64,000 bases of DNA, from positions 496,001 to 560,000 of the forward strand of contig NZ_FNVZ01000005.1 in the NCBI RefSeq assembly GCF_900104625.1, read 5' to 3'. Shown piece after piece: positions 18,041 through 27,800 of the stretch. The stretch comes from Leptotrichia massiliensis (GTDB lineage: Bacteria; Fusobacteriota; Fusobacteriia; Fusobacteriales; Leptotrichiaceae). The notes under the pieces are model-generated. The model did not search any database. It was not told the DNA's origin and was given only the letters and a program-made list of their open reading frames with translations. Positions within the stretch are counted from its first letter, which is position 1. Every line of letters begins with the position of its first letter. The translations under genes were made by a program, and so were the position numbers.

Positions 18041-18745
18041 GTGAGCAAGTATAAAGAAGTTTATAATGACATAAAAGAAAAAATAACAAATGGGACATTC
18101 AAGGCTAGAGAATTTTTAAAAAGTGAATCAGATTTGGCACATAAATATTCGTATTCTAAAGATACTATAAGAAAAGCACTTTCCATGCTTGAATTAGATG
18201 GATATATTCAAAAAATAAAAGGTAAAAATTCCATGGTTTTAGAAAATGGACGTTTTAAAAATAGTTTATCAAACTTGAGAACTTCAAAAGAACTTAATAA
18301 AATTGAAAATATTGATATTCATACTAACTTAATTGAAATGGAAGTTGTTAGTCGAATTAAGGAAATTATGGATGTTTTTGAAGTGTCTGATGATGTTTCA
18401 TTTTACAAGATTTCACGTACTCGTGTACTGGATGGGGAAGCACTTGAGTATGAAATTACATATTTGGATAAAAGAGTTGTACCTTTCTTGGATAAAAAAA
18501 TTGTTGAAAGTTCAATTTATGATTATCTTGAAAAAAAATTACATTTAAAAATATCACATTCACGAAGGGAAATAAAATTTAGATATGCAACTGAAGAAGA
18601 AAAAAAATATATGGATTTAAAAAATTTTGATTCAGTTGTTGTTATAGAAAGCCATACATACTTATCTAATGGAACTTTATTTCAATATGGTATAAATTCT
18701 TATAGACCTGATAAATTTGCATTTTCAACAGTAGCCAAAAGATAA
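18041..18745 (+). CDS. GntR/HutC-type regulator, TreR-like
   Basis: This protein of about 234 residues has an N-terminal winged helix (SKYKEVYNDIKEKI; KDTIRKALSMLELDGYIQKIKGKNSMVL) and a C-terminal UTRA ligand-binding domain (about 85-230). The layout and the ending SYRPDKFAFSTVAKR match trehalose-operon repressors, which bind trehalose 6-phosphate. I choose GTG 18041, because AAAGGAG ends 8 bp before it; ATG 18035 is only two bases from that site. No trehalose genes are adjacent, so the target operon is elsewhere or the ligand is a different sugar phosphate. The two-component genes start 37 bp downstream. Confidence 0.85.
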   Translation: MSKYKEVYNDIKEKITNGTFKAREFLKSESDLAHKYSYSKDTIRKALSMLELDGYIQKIKGKNSMVLENGRFKNSLSNLRTSKELNKIENIDIHTNLIEMEVVSRIKEIMDVFEVSDDVSFYKISRTRVLDGEALEYEITYLDKRVVPFLDKKIVESSIYDYLEKKLHLKISHSRREIKFRYATEEEKKYMDLKNFDSVVVIESHTYLSNGTLFQYGINSYRPDKFAFSTVAKR

Positions 18746-18782
18746 TACTGTTAGAAAAAATTGTAAGGAGGTTTTTTGAATA

Positions 18783-19466
18783 ATGAGAATTTTAGTAATT
18801 GAAGATGAAAAAAATTTGAATGATATAATTGTAAAAAAGCTGGTATTAGAAAAATATTGTGTAGATAGCTGTCTTAATGGAAAAGATGCACTTGATTACA
18901 TTTTTTCAGCTGAATACGATGTTATTGTTTCTGATATTATGCTTCCAGGAATAGATGGATTCGAAATTTTAAAAAGAATAAGGGAGAAAGGGATAAAAAC
19001 TCCAGTTTTACTTCTCACTGCAAAGGATGGTATAGAAGATAGGGTAAAAGGGCTTGACTATGGAGCTGATGACTATCTTGTGAAACCATTTGCTTTTGAC
19101 GAGCTTATGGCTAGGATAAGAGTACTTTTACGTAGAAATCCGATAACTAATAATTCTAATGCAAGTAATGTTTTTTCAATTGCAAATTTAACTGTTAATT
19201 GTAAATCTCATGATGTTTTTCGAGATAAAATTTCTATAAAATTGTCAACAAGGGAATTTACGATTTTGGAATATATGATTAGGAATAAAGAGCGTGTCTT
19301 GTCTAGGGAACAAATTGAGCAGCATATTTGGAATTATGATTATGAAGGTGGCACAAATGTGATTGATGTTTATATAAGGTATTTAAGACGAAAAATTGAT
19401 AAGGATTTTGAACCTAAATTGATTCATACAATTCGTGGAGTTGGATATGTATTAAAGGTTGAATAG
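18783..19466 (+). CDS. OmpR/PhoB-family response regulator
   Basis: This 227-residue regulator has acidic residues in VIEDEKN, phospho-acceptor Asp51 in IVSDIMLPG, Lys in LVKPFAFDE near residue 101, and a winged-helix effector with NVIDVYIRYLRRKID and TIRGVGYVLKVE. It is close to the ArlR/CusR-type group. AAGGAGG lies about 12 bp before the ATG. The histidine kinase follows 37 bp later, and two PepSY genes lie downstream of the kinase. Confidence 0.94.
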   Translation: MRILVIEDEKNLNDIIVKKLVLEKYCVDSCLNGKDALDYIFSAEYDVIVSDIMLPGIDGFEILKRIREKGIKTPVLLLTAKDGIEDRVKGLDYGADDYLVKPFAFDELMARIRVLLRRNPITNNSNASNVFSIANLTVNCKSHDVFRDKISIKLSTREFTILEYMIRNKERVLSREQIEQHIWNYDYEGGTNVIDVYIRYLRRKIDKDFEPKLIHTIRGVGYVLKVE

Positions 19467-19503
19467 GTTTTAAATCTTAAATAAAAAGGAATAAAAATAA
19501 ACA

Positions 19504-20868
19504 ATGAAAAGATTTTTTAATAACAGTTCAATAAAGTTAAAAATTGGCTTATGGTACATGGGAATTATGATTTTGCTTGTATTTTCATCGCTGGCTATAG
19601 TTTTTTATATAAGTGAAAATATTATTCATTCAAGTGTCCGTACTTATTTGAAAGATGTAGTCAAACATAGACTTGACTATTTAACTATAAAAAATGGAGA
19701 AATTATCATCAACAGCAATTTTGATACAATGATTCAAAATGTGGAAATTGCTATTTATGATAAGGATTTTAAATTTCTTTACGGAAATTCGCCAAATGGC
19801 TTTGAGATGGATAATAGTAAATCTAAAGACGATAAAATTATGATAATTAGGAGTAACAATCAGAAATGGTATGTTTATAACAAAACAATCAAGCTGGATA
19901 ACTATGGAAAAGTCTGGATTAGAGGTGTAATGCCTAATATTGGCCAATCAAGTGCGATTGAAACAGTTATCCAGATTTCTATTATAATTTTACCATTTTT
20001 CCTTATACTTTCAGCAATTGGTGGTTATGTTATTACACGAAATGCGTTTAGGCCGATTGAACAAATTAGAAGAATTGCAGAAAAAATTAATGAAGGTAAC
20101 GATTTATCTCAACGAATTAATTTGAAAAAAGGTGATGACGAACTTCATATACTTGCAAATACCTTTGATGTCATGTTTGACAGACTTCAGACATCCTTTG
20201 AAAATGAAGTACAATTTACTTCAGATGTTTCACATGAGCTTAGAACTCCAATTACAGTAATTTTGACACAAGCTGAATATGGAAAAGGATATATAAATTC
20301 AATTGAAGAAGCTAAAAAGTCCTTTGGAATTATCGAAAAGGAAGGGCAAAAAATGTCAAAATTGGTATCCCAGCTACTAACTTTAGCAAGAATGGAACGT
20401 GGAAAGCAAAAGTTAAAGTTGGAACATATTGATTTAAGTGAATTAATTGAAATGACAATAGAAACACAGATTTCAAGTGCAAATACTAAAAATATAAAAT
20501 TTATTACAAAAATCGCTCCTGCAATTTATGCAAATATTGATGAAATGATGATAATTCGTGTTTTTACAAATTTAATTTCAAATGCAATTTGTTATGGAAA
20601 GCGAGATGGAACAATAACAATAGAGCTTTTTTCTGAAAATGATAAAATTATCAGTAAAATTTCTGATGATGGAATAGGAATTGAAAAAGATAAGCTAGAT
20701 AAAATATGGTTACGTTTTTATCAGGTGGATTCTTCCAAAAGCGGTGATAATTCAGGACTAGGGCTTTCAATGGTAAAAAAAATTATAGAACTGCATAATG
20801 GAGAAATTTTTGTAGAAAGTAAAATTGGAAAAGGGACGACTTTTACAATAATTTTAGAAAAAATTTAA
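19504..20868 (+). CDS. Sensor histidine kinase
   Basis: This 454-residue kinase has two membrane segments (about 12-38 and 155-178) that enclose an extracytoplasmic domain of about 115 residues. HAMP follows, then HisKA with TSDVSHELRTPITVIL (His near residue 245), then HATPase_c with LISNAICYGKRDG, DDGIGI and SGLGLSMVKKIIELH. The layout is that of an ArlS/CusS-type sensor. It pairs with the regulator just upstream. The weak Shine-Dalgarno (AAAAGGAATAAA) before ATG 19504 suggests modest expression. Confidence 0.93.
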   Translation: MKRFFNNSSIKLKIGLWYMGIMILLVFSSLAIVFYISENIIHSSVRTYLKDVVKHRLDYLTIKNGEIIINSNFDTMIQNVEIAIYDKDFKFLYGNSPNGFEMDNSKSKDDKIMIIRSNNQKWYVYNKTIKLDNYGKVWIRGVMPNIGQSSAIETVIQISIIILPFFLILSAIGGYVITRNAFRPIEQIRRIAEKINEGNDLSQRINLKKGDDELHILANTFDVMFDRLQTSFENEVQFTSDVSHELRTPITVILTQAEYGKGYINSIEEAKKSFGIIEKEGQKMSKLVSQLLTLARMERGKQKLKLEHIDLSELIEMTIETQISSANTKNIKFITKIAPAIYANIDEMMIIRVFTNLISNAICYGKRDGTITIELFSENDKIISKISDDGIGIEKDKLDKIWLRFYQVDSSKSGDNSGLGLSMVKKIIELHNGEIFVESKIGKGTTFTIILEKI

Positions 20869-21251
20869 TTGTAAGATAAAAAACAAAAACAACATTCTGA
20901 TTAATTAAAAAAGCACTCTATAACTGGACTTTTAACACAAAATAATATACAAAAACTAAAAAAATTTCAAAAAATGAAAAAAATTTAAAAGTTCTCATTT
21001 TTCTTTAATGTTTGTATGGTATTATTAAATTGTCAGAAAGGATGGTACATTAGCTCAACATTAATACCAAACTATTACTCGAGTAAAAAATAGCATTTTA
21101 TAAAAATGCATATGTGAAAAATGAAAAAATTAGATTTAGAAGAAAGGAGAAATTTATTAAGTAATTGTATATTATTAAAATTATTGAAGAAAAAAGTTAG
21201 GTTATAGATAATAAATAATAGACATAATTACAAGGAAAGGGATGATAAGCT
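20869..21251 (+). other. 383-bp gap with promoter and leader of the PepSY genes
   Basis: An extended -10 TGGTATTAT (21017-21025) without a clear -35 would start a transcript near 21032, giving a leader of about 220 bases. Within it TAGCATTTT/AAAATGC (about 21089-21110) can form a hairpin with no T-tract. GGTATTA (21019-21025) has a matching TAATACC about 40 bp downstream. A 28-codon ORF from ATG 21121 has no convincing ribosome binding site. No other gene is visible. Confidence 0.35.
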
Positions 21252-21530
21252 ATGAAGAGAAATTTTTTAAAGATTACATTATTCGGAATGTTAATCATCT
21301 GTTCGTTAGTGGTAGCTGCGAATAAAGAAAGGAAAAAAATAACTGCAATTAAAGCCAAGCAAATAGCCTTAGCTAAAGTCCCTGGAGCAACATTTGCAAA
21401 TGTTCTTGAATTTAATTCAGAAAATAATAATTTCTATAAAGGACAAATTATTTATAGAGGTGTTGCTTATAACTTTGAAATTGATGTTTATAATGGGAAA
21501 ATAATTAATTGGAGTGAAGAAAAAAAATAA
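21252..21530 (+). CDS. Small secreted PepSY-domain protein
   Basis: This 92-residue protein has a cleavable signal peptide (KRNFLKITLFGMLIICSLVVAANKE) and then one PepSY unit (ITAIKAKQIALAKVPGATFANVLEF ... YRGVAYNFEIDVYNGKIINWSEE). PepSY modules act as small periplasmic binding or protease-inhibitory domains. AAGGAAAGGGATG precedes the start. A second PepSY gene starts 31 bp behind its stop. Both lie downstream of a two-component system, and small PepSY proteins are commonly targets of such systems, which is an inference here. Confidence 0.85.
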   Translation: MKRNFLKITLFGMLIICSLVVAANKERKKITAIKAKQIALAKVPGATFANVLEFNSENNNFYKGQIIYRGVAYNFEIDVYNGKIINWSEEKK

Positions 21531-21561
21531 GAATTTAAAAAAGAGTTATGGAGAAAAAAAG

Positions 21562-21915
21562 ATGATAAATAAAATTAAAAAAAGAGTATTTAATAATAGA
21601 ATTACTTTAATAATATTTCTTCTTTCCGTCAATTTGATGGCGAAAGAAATTAGTGGTATGGCTAAAAATGATATAAAATTAGTACCAATGGTAAGCATAA
21701 AAACTTCTGATGCACAAATAACACCAAATAGAGCAAAAGAAATTGCATTGGCACATGCTGGTGTTTCAGAATCGGCTGCCAATTTTAAACAGATAAAGCT
21801 AGATAATAAAAGTGGAAAAGCTGTTTATGTAATAGAATTTATTGCAAATAAGCTAAGATACGAATTTGATATTGATGCTAGCAGCGGTTCAATTATAAAA
21901 TTTGAAAAAAGATAA
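21562..21915 (+). CDS. Second small secreted PepSY-domain protein
   Basis: This 117-residue protein starts with a signal segment (INKIKKRVFNNRITLIIFLLSVNLMA) and ends with a PepSY unit (ITPNRAKEIALAHAGVSESAANFKQIKL ... VYVIEFIANKLRYEFDIDASSGSIIKFEKR). An in-frame ATG at 21514 would overlap the previous gene and put a basic tail before the signal peptide. ATG 21562 has GGAG 8 bp upstream and is preferred. It is a paralogue of its neighbour, so a local duplication is likely. A terminator follows. Confidence 0.85.
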   Translation: MINKIKKRVFNNRITLIIFLLSVNLMAKEISGMAKNDIKLVPMVSIKTSDAQITPNRAKEIALAHAGVSESAANFKQIKLDNKSGKAVYVIEFIANKLRYEFDIDASSGSIIKFEKR

Positions 21916-21923
21916 ATAAAAAG

Positions 21924-21966
21924 AAAGACTATATGGAAAATTAATAATAATCTATATAGTCTTTTT
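21924..21966 (+). terminator. Terminator after the PepSY genes
   Basis: AAAGACTATAT (21924-21934) pairs with ATATAGTCTTT (21954-21964), and the T-run continues. Confidence 0.85.
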
Positions 21967-22114
21967 AATATGTTTAAATTCTATACTATTGTTAAATAAA
22001 ATAACAAATTTAGTATAAGATCTTAAAAAAAACAGTTCTTGTTATCAGAAAATAAATAAAATATAAGTTTTGTTTTTTAAAATAGTCTTAGCACCGGTAT
22101 TATTTGTTTGTAAA

Positions 22115-23059
22115 TTACATCATTCCAAGATAAGCAGCACCTAAAATTCCTGCATCATTACCAAGAGTTGCTGCAACAATTTTTAAATTTTCCAAAATTG
22201 ATGGGAACGCCACGTCTTTTAATTTTTCTTTTACACGATCAAACAGAAAATCTCCAGCAAGTGCAACTCCCCCACCAACTACTACGATTTCAGGATCTAA
22301 TATGCTAAGTAAATTTCCGATTCCCAATGCTAATTTTTCTGCCTCATAGTCTACAATGTCAATTGAAAATGCGTCTCCTTTTTTAGCAGCATCAAATACA
22401 TCCTTTGCTTCCAAATCTCTACCTTTTGTCATTTCATAAAGCAAGTTTTGTCTATTTACTGCAAGACGGCTTTTTGCTTCACGAATTATTCCTGTAGCAG
22501 AAGCATAGGCTTCCCAGCATCCTTTTTGCCCACATCCACATAATTTTCCGTTTGGCTCAATTTTAATATGTCCAACTTCTCCACCTGCTCCGTGTTCTCC
22601 ACTTACAAGTTTTCCATCGACAATAATTCCGCCACCAATTCCAGTTCCTACAGCAAGCCCTAATACATTTTTATATCCTTGTGCAGAACCTTTCCACATT
22701 TCTCCAAGTGTAATTACATTAACATCATTATCAGCTTTTACTGGTTTGCCAAGATTTTTTTCAAATTCCAATGCCAAATCTACTCCGTGTTTCCAAGGGA
22801 AATTTGCCCAAAACTTAACAACTCTAGAATTTAACACAGGTCCTGGCACTCCAACACCGACTGAAACAACGTCATCAAAATTAATATTACTTCCTTCAAT
22901 TTGAGTAATCAAAATTTTTGATAATCTTTGAATTGTTTCAGAAAAACCTTCCATTGAATCAGTTTTTACAATAGTAGTAAAAATAATATTTCCTTGTTCA
23001 TCAACAAGTCCAATTTTTGTGTTAGTTCCTCCCAAGTCAATTCCTACATAATATTTCAT
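22115..23059 (-). CDS. glcK: ROK-family glucokinase
   Basis: This ATP-dependent hexokinase of the ROK family phosphorylates glucose. It is about 314 residues long. Motifs are GIDLGGTNTKIGLV (phosphate loop), GVGVPGPV, the catalytic Asp in KADNDVNVITLGE, GTGIGGGII, EHGAGGEVGHIKI, and the zinc site CGCGQKGCWEAYAS near residue 170. I start at ATG 23059, which has AGGAGGAG just upstream. The longer frame with MCCVNKIKLDLGGD reads through that site. Free glucose from the MapP/PTS maltose route encoded later in this window would need such an enzyme. Confidence 0.93.
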   Translation of the reverse strand: MKYYVGIDLGGTNTKIGLVDEQGNIIFTTIVKTDSMEGFSETIQRLSKILITQIEGSNINFDDVVSVGVGVPGPVLNSRVVKFWANFPWKHGVDLALEFEKNLGKPVKADNDVNVITLGEMWKGSAQGYKNVLGLAVGTGIGGGIIVDGKLVSGEHGAGGEVGHIKIEPNGKLCGCGQKGCWEAYASATGIIREAKSRLAVNRQNLLYEMTKGRDLEAKDVFDAAKKGDAFSIDIVDYEAEKLALGIGNLLSILDPEIVVVGGGVALAGDFLFDRVKEKLKDVAFPSILENLKIVAATLGNDAGILGAAYLGMM

Positions 23060-23171
23060 ATCTCCTCCTAAGTCTAATTTTATTTTATTTACACAACACA
23101 TAGCAAAACATCTTTAAAATTAATTATTAGATCAATATAAGTTTACCTTATTTCTTCAACTTTTTCAATAA

Positions 23172-23200
23172 TTTACAAAATTTTTTTTTAATGATATAAT
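23172..23200 (+). promoter_or_regulatory. trpS promoter with extended -10
   Basis: TTTACA (23172-23177), a 17-bp spacer ending TGA, and TATAAT (23195-23200). It predicts a leader of about 140 bases. No T-box (no AGGGTGGNACCGCG-like sequence) is present in it. Confidence 0.75.
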
Positions 23201-23349
23201 GTAAATATGTTTTTTAAAGAAAAAGAGTCTGTTTAATAATCTAATTTTTAAGTGGAATACTTGTGGAGAGGTAGTGGTATTTTAAAAAATTATAGAATAA
23301 AAATTAAGTTATTGGACAAATTTAATAATACAGAATTATGGAGGTTTTT

Positions 23350-24324
23350 ATGAGAAGTTTATCGGGAATACAACCCAGCGGGATTTTACATATTGGAAAT
23401 TATTTTGGGGCTATTAAGCAGTTTGTAGAGTTGCAAGATGAATATGAAGGATTTTATTTTTTGGCAAATTATCATGCTTTGACGTCTTCACCAAAAGGAG
23501 AGGATTTGAAGGCTAATACGATTGGTGTAATTTTGGATTATTTGGCTTTGGGACTGAATCCTGATAAATCAACGCTGTTTTTGCAGTCAGATGTGCCTGA
23601 ACATGCCGAATTATCTTGGATTTTGTCGAATATTGCTCCAATGGGGCTATTAGAAAGGGCTCATTCATATAAGGACAAAGTTGCGAAGGGAATTAAGCCA
23701 AATGTGGGGCTTTTTACTTATCCAATACTTATGGCTGCTGATATTTTAATGTATTCGCCAGATATTGTGCCTGTTGGAAAGGATCAGAAACAGCATTTGG
23801 AAATGACTCGTGATATTGCAACTAAATTTAATGAAACTTACGGCAAAGAAGTGTTTAAATTGCCAAAAGAAAAAATCGTTGAAAATGTAGCAACTGTGCC
23901 AGGAACAGATGGTGATAAAATGAGCAAGTCCTATGGGAATGTAATAAATATGTTTGGTTCAAAAAAAGCCTTGAAAAAACAAATAATGAGCATTGTAACC
24001 GATTCAACGCCTTTAGAAGAACCAAAAGATCCTGATAACAACATTACAAAATTATATGCTCTTTTTGCAACAGAAACGGAAGTGGAAGCGCTGAAGGAAA
24101 AATTCAGGGCTGGAAACTTTGGATACGGACACGCTAAAAATGAATTGTTTGATAAATTCATGGATTATTTTTCTCCATTCCAGAAAAAAAGAGAAGAACT
24201 GGAAAATAATATGGACTATGTATACCAAATTTTGCGAGAAGGTGCAAATAAGGCTAGAAGCATTGCAACTGAGAAGATGGATGAAGTTAGAGATATAGTG
24301 GGGCTTTTGAAGAAAAATTATTAA
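23350..24324 (+). CDS. trpS: Tryptophan-tRNA ligase
   Basis: This class I aminoacyl-tRNA synthetase has 324 residues, the usual length for TrpRS. The HIGH-type signature is SGILHIGNYFGA near residue 10, and the KMSKS loop is GDKMSKSYGN near residue 195. Tryptophan-site residues lie in YPILMAADILMY and VPVGKDQKQHLEMTRDIA. I take ATG 23350, because the ribosome binding site TGGAGG (23339-23344) overlaps the alternative ATG at 23338. It appears to be a single-gene transcript. Confidence 0.97.
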   Translation: MRSLSGIQPSGILHIGNYFGAIKQFVELQDEYEGFYFLANYHALTSSPKGEDLKANTIGVILDYLALGLNPDKSTLFLQSDVPEHAELSWILSNIAPMGLLERAHSYKDKVAKGIKPNVGLFTYPILMAADILMYSPDIVPVGKDQKQHLEMTRDIATKFNETYGKEVFKLPKEKIVENVATVPGTDGDKMSKSYGNVINMFGSKKALKKQIMSIVTDSTPLEEPKDPDNNITKLYALFATETEVEALKEKFRAGNFGYGHAKNELFDKFMDYFSPFQKKREELENNMDYVYQILREGANKARSIATEKMDEVRDIVGLLKKNY

Positions 24325-24568
24325 AAATTTTTAACAAAATATGATACATTATATAAAATATAAAAAATTTTTCTTTGAATATATGAAAAAGGTGAGAAAT
24401 AGGAGTAGATATTCTAGAGATTTTTTAATGTCTTTTTTAGATTTATAGTTTTTGAGTCTAATATTAATTTTATAATAATTAAAGAATTTAGTAGTTTGAA
24501 CAGATTACAATTTTTTAGTTTATTTTCAAAGTAAGTTTTATAGAGTAAAAAAATGGAGGTATCAAAAA
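24325..24568 (+). other. AT-rich gap after trpS
   Basis: The region holds no convincing terminator for trpS and no gene. A 21-codon ORF around 24383 lacks a ribosome binding site. TTGAAC (24496-24501) with TTTATT 17 bp later is a weak promoter candidate for the small ORFs that follow. Confidence 0.3.
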
Positions 24569-24610
24569 ATGAAAAAAATAACAAATTTAGAAGATAAGAT
24601 AGTTTTCTAA
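24569..24610 (+). CDS. 13-codon leader-like mini-ORF
   Basis: MKKITNLEDKIVF is read from ATG 24569, with a strong GGAGG (24555-24559) 9 bp upstream. Its TAA stop overlaps the ATG of the next mini-ORF (TAATG), which would couple their translation. It could be a leader peptide, or the head of a small protein that has suffered a frameshift. No homologue is known to me. Confidence 0.4.
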   Translation: MKKITNLEDKIVF

Positions 24611-24690
24611 TGTTATTTATAATTTATATACTTCATCTAGTATTTATGATTTTAATTTCTAATTTGGCGTTTAATTATAGAATATTTTAG
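24610..24690 (+). CDS. Hydrophobic 26-residue mini-protein
   Basis: This ORF starts within the stop of the 13-codon ORF and encodes a nearly continuous membrane segment (MLFIIYILHLVFMILISNLA, then a short polar end NYRIF). A strong terminator begins 8 bp after its stop, so the pair is a complete small transcription unit. Size and character resemble small membrane peptides or type I toxins, but no antisense RNA was identified. Confidence 0.4.
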   Translation: MLFIIYILHLVFMILISNLAFNYRIF

Positions 24691-24697
24691 CAAAGAT

Positions 24698-24732
24698 AGG
24701 AATTTCTAAATTTAGGAGTTCCTTTTTTCTTT
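24698..24732 (+). terminator. Strong terminator after the mini-ORF pair
   Basis: AGGAATTTCT and AGGAGTTCCT pair as a nearly perfect stem around a small loop and are followed by T6CT4. Confidence 0.85.
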
Positions 24733-24821
24733 TAATATGAAGTAAAATATTTTTAAATATTTAGATTTTTATGAAAATATGATTATTTTTTTGAAAAAAT
24801 ACTTTACTTTTCCTGTTTTTT

Positions 24822-24849
24822 TTGTAATAATATGTAAAGATAGGATAAT
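24822..24849 (+). promoter_or_regulatory. Candidate autotransporter promoter
   Basis: TTGTAA (24822-24827), a 16-bp spacer and GATAAT (24844-24849), about 20 bp before the start codon. Confidence 0.45.
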
Positions 24850-24868
24850 AAAAAATGGGAGAGTAAAA

Positions 24869-27800
24869 ATGACCAAAAATTTATATAAATTAAAAAAAGA
24901 TTTAAAATCTTTTGCAAAACGAGTAAAGGATTTTAAATATACAGATAGAGTTTTAGTAACATTTTTATTAACAGGTGCAGTAGAAATGAAAAACAATTTA
25001 CTTTCTGCACAAACGAGTGATACAGCAATACAAAATCAAATAAAGCACATCAACACATCGGTTATAAATTTTAAAAAACAATTTACAACAGCAAAAAATG
25101 AAAATATAAAATTAATAAAACAATCAAATCTTGAACTCATTCAATTGATGGAACAAGGAGATCATATTATAAAGTCTAATTGGAGTTCCTGGCAATTTGG
25201 AGGCGGTTATCAATATAATGATTGGAGAGGAACTTACAAAGGGAAAGGTAATAAATCAGAAAGGTACGATAGAATTTTTACAAGAGATAAAGATATTTTT
25301 AACAGAAATTCTTCCCCTTTAAGTAGCAAATATAATTTAATTACTTCAAATTTAAGAGGAACTTTATATGGAACTACTGAAATAAAAGAAATACAAGAAC
25401 CTTCTCTTGAATGGGAAGTATCAGCAAATGTAAATCCAAGAAAAATTGCAAGAATTGAGCCATTAGTTCTTGCCTCAAAACCTGGAATCGATTTTCAAAA
25501 TCCTGAACTATCCGCATTTGAAGTGCCAGATGGCGATGTGGAAGTAGTTCCACCTCCAGTAATTCCCGATACAAATACTTGGACTATAAGACTTTATTAT
25601 AATGTTAGTTATTTTGACTACGCCGCTATTAGAAATGAGCGAGGACAAAGTCCAAATTTGATTGCAGGAATAAATGCTTTAGATACTACAGGTCCTATTT
25701 CTCAAACTCATATTACAGGAACAAGTGGAAATGGGAAAATAGAAATGTTGCATAATAATACTAATGAATTTACTATAAAATCAGATAATACAACTTTTAC
25801 TGGAATAGAGGGGGCTGGCCATACTGAAATTTTTAATTATAGTAATAATTTTAACAAAAAATTTAAATATCTTGAAGATTATGGACCTATGGGAGTACGA
25901 CTAGGAGGAGGTCATGACTTTAAAATAGAAAATATGGATATTATTTCTTCAGGAACTATTCAAGGTGAACTTACAGATCCTCTCAATGCAAGCAGAAAAT
26001 ATAGAAATACATTTAGCATTATTGCATTGAATGGAAGCCCAAATGGAATTACTACTGCAACTTTAAAAGAAGGGTCGACAATTGTTTCAGATTCTATAAA
26101 TACTACTGCTGTTTCTTTTCAAAATTTAGGGGCTAGTAATAAAGCCATAAAATTTACAAATGAAGGACTTATAAAATCTACTAAATTAAATGGTTCCATA
26201 GCAAGCTTTTTTAATTTTCAAAACAATACCGCTGTTTCTCGTTTTATAAATAATGGAGATATATTGGTTGACGGTACTAATTCCAATGTAATTAATAGTT
26301 TTACGAATACTTTAAGTCATTACATATTTGAAAATAATAAAAATATAACATTAAGCGGAATAGGTAATGCTGGTGTAAGAATTTCATCTGCAATTTCAAA
26401 TAGTCAGCATCCAATTTCTATATTTAAGTTAAATAATCCTATTGTTGTACAAGGTAAAAGATCTAGCGGATTTCAATTTAGCAGATTGTCAAGAGGAAGT
26501 TTATTTGAGGCAACTGTTGATGGAAATTTAGAAAAATCTTTCTTTAATGTTGAATTATATGGACAATCTAATACTGGTATACAAATTGGAAATGGAACTA
26601 CTGCTCAAAGTGGATTAATGGTATTTAAAAATTTTAAATTGAAATCTATTGACGGTACAAATAATACACTTTTAAGAATTAATAAACAAAATGGTATTAA
26701 ATTTTCAAAAGATGGTGATAACGAAGAATTAACAATAGAGGGTGGAGATGGAAATGTTGGACTTAATATTCAGGCAAGCACTGGAATGGTTAATGAAGGT
26801 GTAATCACAATTAAGGAAAGTGCAAATGGAGAGAGTAAAAATGCCACTGGAATTGTAAGTTCTGCTGGAAGTGAAGTTGAAAATAAAGGGAAAGTTACTA
26901 TTTCTGGAGATAGAGTAAGGGCATTGGTTGCCACAAAAGATGGAAAAATTGAAAATCATGCACAAATTACATTTGATGGAAGTACAACAGAAAGCAATAA
27001 AGGTTCTGCTGGAATGTATGCAAATCAGGGTGGTGTAATTGAATCTGAGGAAACTACAAAAATTAAAGTTTCAAAGCCTAAGTCAGTAGGACTGTTTGCT
27101 GAAAATAGAGGAGATAATGCCAACTATTTAAACACTTCAAAAATAGAAATATCTAAGGCTGAAATTACAGCGACTGATGGTGCCTTTAATATATTTGCTA
27201 ATAAAGGGGGGGAAGTAAGGTTAAAAAATGATGTTGTATTAAATACAGGGAAAGATTCTCTTACGTTTTATACTGCGTATACGCCTTCTACGCCTGGAGG
27301 AGAAATTATCTTCGATAGAGATGTAACAGCAAATATAAAAAAGGGAGGAACAGCATTTTATTATGATTTAGCGAATGCTCCTATTGGAACTTTTAATTTT
27401 GCTTCTTGGTATGCTAATAATTTTACTCATAATAATAATAGCAAATTAAAATTGAATATGGAAACTGGAGGACGGGTAATGTTTCTTGCAAATGGTAATT
27501 TAACATTATCAAGTGTTCCAACAAACTTAACAGCATCGGGACCAATTGAAATTACAGGAAGTGATTATATTTCTGCGGCAATGGTAAACAGTTTTTTAGA
27601 ATTGGATCAGGATATTAATCTTGACGATCCTTCTGATTCTTATAACACTCTAGAAATTCTTAGTTCCTCTATTACAAATTCCAAAAATATTATAGGAAGT
27701 AAAATTAGACAATTGGGTATAGCTCAAGAAAACAACGGTAGTAATCCAGCATCTAAAGTTACATTAATAAATAATAATAAAGTCAGATTGACAGGGGAAG

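Noticed and set aside
21121-21207. 28-codon ORF in the PepSY leader
   Set aside because: It lacks a usable ribosome binding site; an AGAAAGGAG lies inside it rather than before it.
23207-23349. Possible T-box leader for trpS
   Set aside because: The leader is only about 140 bases, and no T-box sequence or terminator is present.
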